A DNA stretch of 24,287 bases, from IMG/VR virus record IMGVR_UViG_3300021519_000073, positions 1 to 24,287 of that record; one strand, written 5' to 3'. The position numbers were made by a program, and so were the translations under genes. Numbering within the stretch: the stretch's first letter is position 1; each line of letters begins with the position of its first letter. The stretch comes from a virus. Of the stretch, positions 21,701 through 24,287 are shown one piece after another. The notes under the pieces are model-generated. The model had not been told where the DNA came from and searched no databases. It saw nothing but the letters and a program-made list of their open reading frames with translations.

Positions 21701-24019
21701 ATGCAAATTACAGTAGTTAAAAGAAGCGGACTAAAAGAGCCACTACACATTGAGAAGTGGCAGGCACAAGTTGCTAAAGTCTGCCAAGGAATTGCCGATG
21801 TCAGTCAATCCATGATTGAAATTAAAGCACAGTTACATTTTTACGATGGAATTACGACCCAAGAGATTGATGGTATCACTCTTCGGGCTATTGTTGACTT
21901 GATTGACATTGAGTCAAATCCTGATGTTGGTCATACCAACTACCAATATGTGGCGGGCAAACAACGCTTGAGCATGTTGCGTAAGGATGTTTACGGATCA
22001 TATGATGTTCCACATCTTTATGAAATTGTAAAGAAAAATGTAGCCACAGGTCTTTATACCGGTGAACTTCTTGAGTGGTACACCGAAGAAGATTGGAACA
22101 AAATGAATGACATGCTAGATCACGACAAGGATGAATTATATTCCTATGCCGCCATCGAACAACTTATTGAAAAGTATTTGGTACGCAACCGCGCAACAAA
22201 GGAAATATATGAAACTCCTCAAATTAGATACATTGTGGCAGCCGCTACAGTATTCCATAAAGAAGAACCTAACGCAGCCCGCATGCGTCTTATTAAAGAA
22301 TATTATAATTGTGCATCCGATGGCCTCTTCACTCTTGCTACCCCTGTCCTTGCTGGGCTTGGGACTCCTACTAAACAGTTCAGTAGTTGTGTGCTTATCC
22401 GTAGCGATGACAACCTTGATAGTATCTTCGCATCTGGAGAAATGATGGCCAAGTATGCCGCTAAACGAGCTGGCATAGGTCTTGAAATTGGTCGTCTGCG
22501 ACCACTAGGCGCACCCATTCGTGGCGGCGAAGTCATGCACACAGGAATGATTCCATTCCTTAAAAAATGGTTTGGAGATTTAAGAAGTTGTTCACAAGGA
22601 GGTATCCGCAATGCAAGTGCTACCGTATTTTATCCTATTTGGCACTATCAGTTTGATGATCTTATTGTGCTTAAAAATAATCAAGGAACTGAAGAAACTA
22701 GAGTAAGGTTCATGGACTATGGGGTTGTGCTCAATGCCTTGTTCTGGCGCCGTTTTAAAAATAAAGAAAATATTACTTTCTTTGATCCGAACGAAGTTCC
22801 AGATCTTTATGAAGCATTTTATAAAAATACTACACTTTTTGAAGAGCTTTATGTAAAGTATGAAAAGCGCAAGGACCTACGCAAGAAAGTGATGAACGCC
22901 GAGGATGTATTCAAAGGCGGCATTCTTAAAGAGCGCACCGATACTGGTCGCATCTATCTTGTGTTTATTGATAATGTAATGAATCAAGGACCGTTTGATC
23001 CTGAACATCATACCATCTACCAAAGTAATTTGTGTTGTGAAATTTTATTGCCAACTAAATCATTTACTCGATTAGATGATGACCAAGGTCGTATTGCTTT
23101 ATGTACACTTGGTAGTATCAACTGGGGAGCATTCCGTAACCCAGAAGATATGCGCCGTGCTTGCCGTATTTTACAGCGTAGTCTATGTAACATACTTGAT
23201 TATCAAGACTTTTTAAGTATTCAAAGCCAGTTAAGCAATCAAGAAATTCAGCCTCTGGGCATCGGCATTACAAATCTTGCTTATTGGCATGCTAAACGCA
23301 GTCTTAAGTATGGAGAAAAAGATGCTCTACAAGAAGTTAAAACTTGGATGGAACATCAAGCATACTACTTGACCGAAGCCACAGTTGAATTGGCCAAAGA
23401 ACGAGGGCCATGCAGTCATAGCGGACTCACTCGTTACGGGCAAGGAGAGTTTCCTTGGGAGCGTCGTGCTGAAGCAGTCAATGAATTAGCCAATTTCAAG
23501 CCAGAATTGGATTGGGAAAAGCTAAGAGCAACAATGAAAGTTCATGGTGTGCGTAATGCCACACTAATGGCAGTGGCACCAGTAGAGTCGAGTAGCGTTG
23601 TAATTAATAGTACCAATGGTATTGAAATGCCAATGAGTTTGATTACTGTTAAAGAATCTAAAGCTGGTAGTTTAATTCAAGTAGCACCTGAGTACAATAA
23701 ATTAAAAAATAAATATCAACTGATGTGGGAACAAAAAGACTGTGTAGGTTACTTGAAAACGGCCGCGGTTATACAAGTGTATGTTGACCAAAGTATAAGT
23801 ACTAATACATTTTATTCGCCGAAGCATTTTCCTGATCGCAAAGTACCATCGACCTTGATAGCTAAGAATTTAATGTTGTTCCATAAATGGGGCGGAAAAA
23901 CTTTTTATTATAGCCTTATTGATAAGCAAGGTAGTAAGTCTGATAAAAGTGACGAAGTTGTTGAGTTACCAGTAGATGATTTTGGCGACGAAGAGGATTG
24001 TTTGGCCTGTAAACTATGA
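21701..24019 (+). CDS. nrdA: class Ia ribonucleoside-diphosphate reductase, large subunit
   Basis: The 772-residue product is full length (E. coli NrdA 761). An ATP-cone-like regulatory domain covers residues about 1-95. The redox pair is C230 (FSSCVLI) and C468 (ALCTLGSIN); the radical cysteine C445 lies in NLCCEI with N443 and E447 in their usual places. The C-terminal tail ends in CLACKL with C767 and C770, the pair that takes electrons from thioredoxin or glutaredoxin. The enzyme reduces ribonucleotides to deoxyribonucleotides for phage DNA synthesis and needs the diiron NrdB subunit, expected just beyond the window. GAGAG before the ATG is the likely Shine-Dalgarno site. The next gene overlaps by 4 bases. 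Confidence 0.97.
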   Translation: MQITVVKRSGLKEPLHIEKWQAQVAKVCQGIADVSQSMIEIKAQLHFYDGITTQEIDGITLRAIVDLIDIESNPDVGHTNYQYVAGKQRLSMLRKDVYGSYDVPHLYEIVKKNVATGLYTGELLEWYTEEDWNKMNDMLDHDKDELYSYAAIEQLIEKYLVRNRATKEIYETPQIRYIVAAATVFHKEEPNAARMRLIKEYYNCASDGLFTLATPVLAGLGTPTKQFSSCVLIRSDDNLDSIFASGEMMAKYAAKRAGIGLEIGRLRPLGAPIRGGEVMHTGMIPFLKKWFGDLRSCSQGGIRNASATVFYPIWHYQFDDLIVLKNNQGTEETRVRFMDYGVVLNALFWRRFKNKENITFFDPNEVPDLYEAFYKNTTLFEELYVKYEKRKDLRKKVMNAEDVFKGGILKERTDTGRIYLVFIDNVMNQGPFDPEHHTIYQSNLCCEILLPTKSFTRLDDDQGRIALCTLGSINWGAFRNPEDMRRACRILQRSLCNILDYQDFLSIQSQLSNQEIQPLGIGITNLAYWHAKRSLKYGEKDALQEVKTWMEHQAYYLTEATVELAKERGPCSHSGLTRYGQGEFPWERRAEAVNELANFKPELDWEKLRATMKVHGVRNATLMAVAPVESSSVVINSTNGIEMPMSLITVKESKAGSLIQVAPEYNKLKNKYQLMWEQKDCVGYLKTAAVIQVYVDQSISTNTFYSPKHFPDRKVPSTLIAKNLMLFHKWGGKTFYYSLIDKQGSKSDKSDEVVELPVDDFGDEEDCLACKL

Positions 24020-24287
24020 ACTATCAAAAAATTTACAATAACTTAATCAATCGTGCTACACGCAGGATTAGTGAGGGCTATGTTGAAAAACATCACATAG
24101 TTCCTCGTTGCCTTGGCGGCACAGATGCTAAAGAAAATATTGTAAGTCTTTATCCCGAAGAACATTATCTTGCTCACTTACTATTGTGTAAAGTAAACAA
24201 AGGTAACTCAAAGGTATTGTATGCCGCAATGAATATGACTTCAGGGTCTATGATCAACAACGGTAAAAGAAATAATAAAGCATATGC
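24016..24287 (+). CDS. HNH endonuclease (probable homing endonuclease), 3' end cut by the window edge
   Basis: The ATG at 24016 overlaps the nrdA stop (ATGA) and the frame is open to the end of the window (90 codons). The product begins MNYQKIYNNLINRA and contains EKHHIVPRCLGGTDAKENIV (residues 24-43) followed by LYPEEHYLAHLLL, which is the HNH fold as found in T4-type free-standing homing endonucleases: the HH pair, the Asn and the later His are all present. Such genes often sit between nrdA and nrdB in T4-like phages. The end of the protein and any DNA-binding repeats lie outside the window. Confidence 0.88.
   Translation, partial: MNYQKIYNNLINRATRRISEGYVEKHHIVPRCLGGTDAKENIVSLYPEEHYLAHLLLCKVNKGNSKVLYAAMNMTSGSMINNGKRNNKAY

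Noticed and set aside
1-24287. tRNA genes, CRISPR arrays, insertion sequences, attachment sites
   Set aside because: None was recognised. The gaps between genes are all short (150 bases or less) and are explained by promoters, leaders and terminators.

Overview
The window is a stretch of a T4-like (tailed, contractile-tail type) bacteriophage genome of the aquatic kind, AT-rich and almost fully coding, with every gene but one on the + strand. The diagnosis rests on a set of T4 core proteins (UvsW-type helicase, gp61-type primase next to gp41-type helicase, class I ribonucleotide reductase large subunit), on repeated T4-type late promoter boxes (NNTAAATA) and on several small proteins that look like those conserved in marine and freshwater T4-like phages. 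The host is not named by the sequence. The phage-borne IscU looks most like beta/gammaproteobacterial IscU, so a proteobacterial host is a reasonable guess.

Layout. 1-1330: the 3' part of an AAA+ ATPase gene, a small gene, then a cluster of three RNA hairpins ending in a strong terminator. 1387-2871: a radical SAM enzyme gene that sits like an inserted cargo gene between that terminator and the next promoter. 2905-6654: uvsW and a tightly overlapping operon of four genes, the last of which looks like a miniature piece of bacterial DNA polymerase III alpha. 6626-7003: the only minus-strand gene. 7082-8266: a structural protein. 8305-10648: primase and replicative helicase. 10704-13963: a small gene, a possible head-packaged protein and a 612-residue protein that seems to join two different nucleotidyltransferase folds. 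14042-15042: a tandem duplicated small protein gene. 15181-18181: small conserved and structural genes. 18188-18878: iscU and iscA. 18919-19632: a PD-(D/E)XK nuclease. 19662-21679: a tail spike and a small gene. 21701-24287: nrdA followed by the start of an HNH endonuclease gene.

Two regulatory patterns stand out. First, four replication/repair genes or operons (uvsW, the gene at 4441, primase, nuclease) have sigma70-type promoters with identical geometry: -35, 17 bases, -10, exactly 6 bases, ATG. The start codon would be the first transcribed base, so these mRNAs should be leaderless. Second, four late genes have a T4-type late box followed 5-7 bases later by a small stem-loop whose sequence changes but whose pairing is kept, so their mRNAs should begin with a 5'-terminal hairpin before a normal Shine-Dalgarno site. 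Early/replication and late/virion genes therefore appear to use opposite 5'-end designs.

Cargo functions point to nucleotide and iron-sulfur metabolism: NrdA supplies deoxynucleotides, IscU/IscA could support Fe-S cluster assembly during infection, and the radical SAM enzyme is itself an Fe-S enzyme. No tRNA genes, CRISPR arrays, insertion sequences or attachment sites were recognised.
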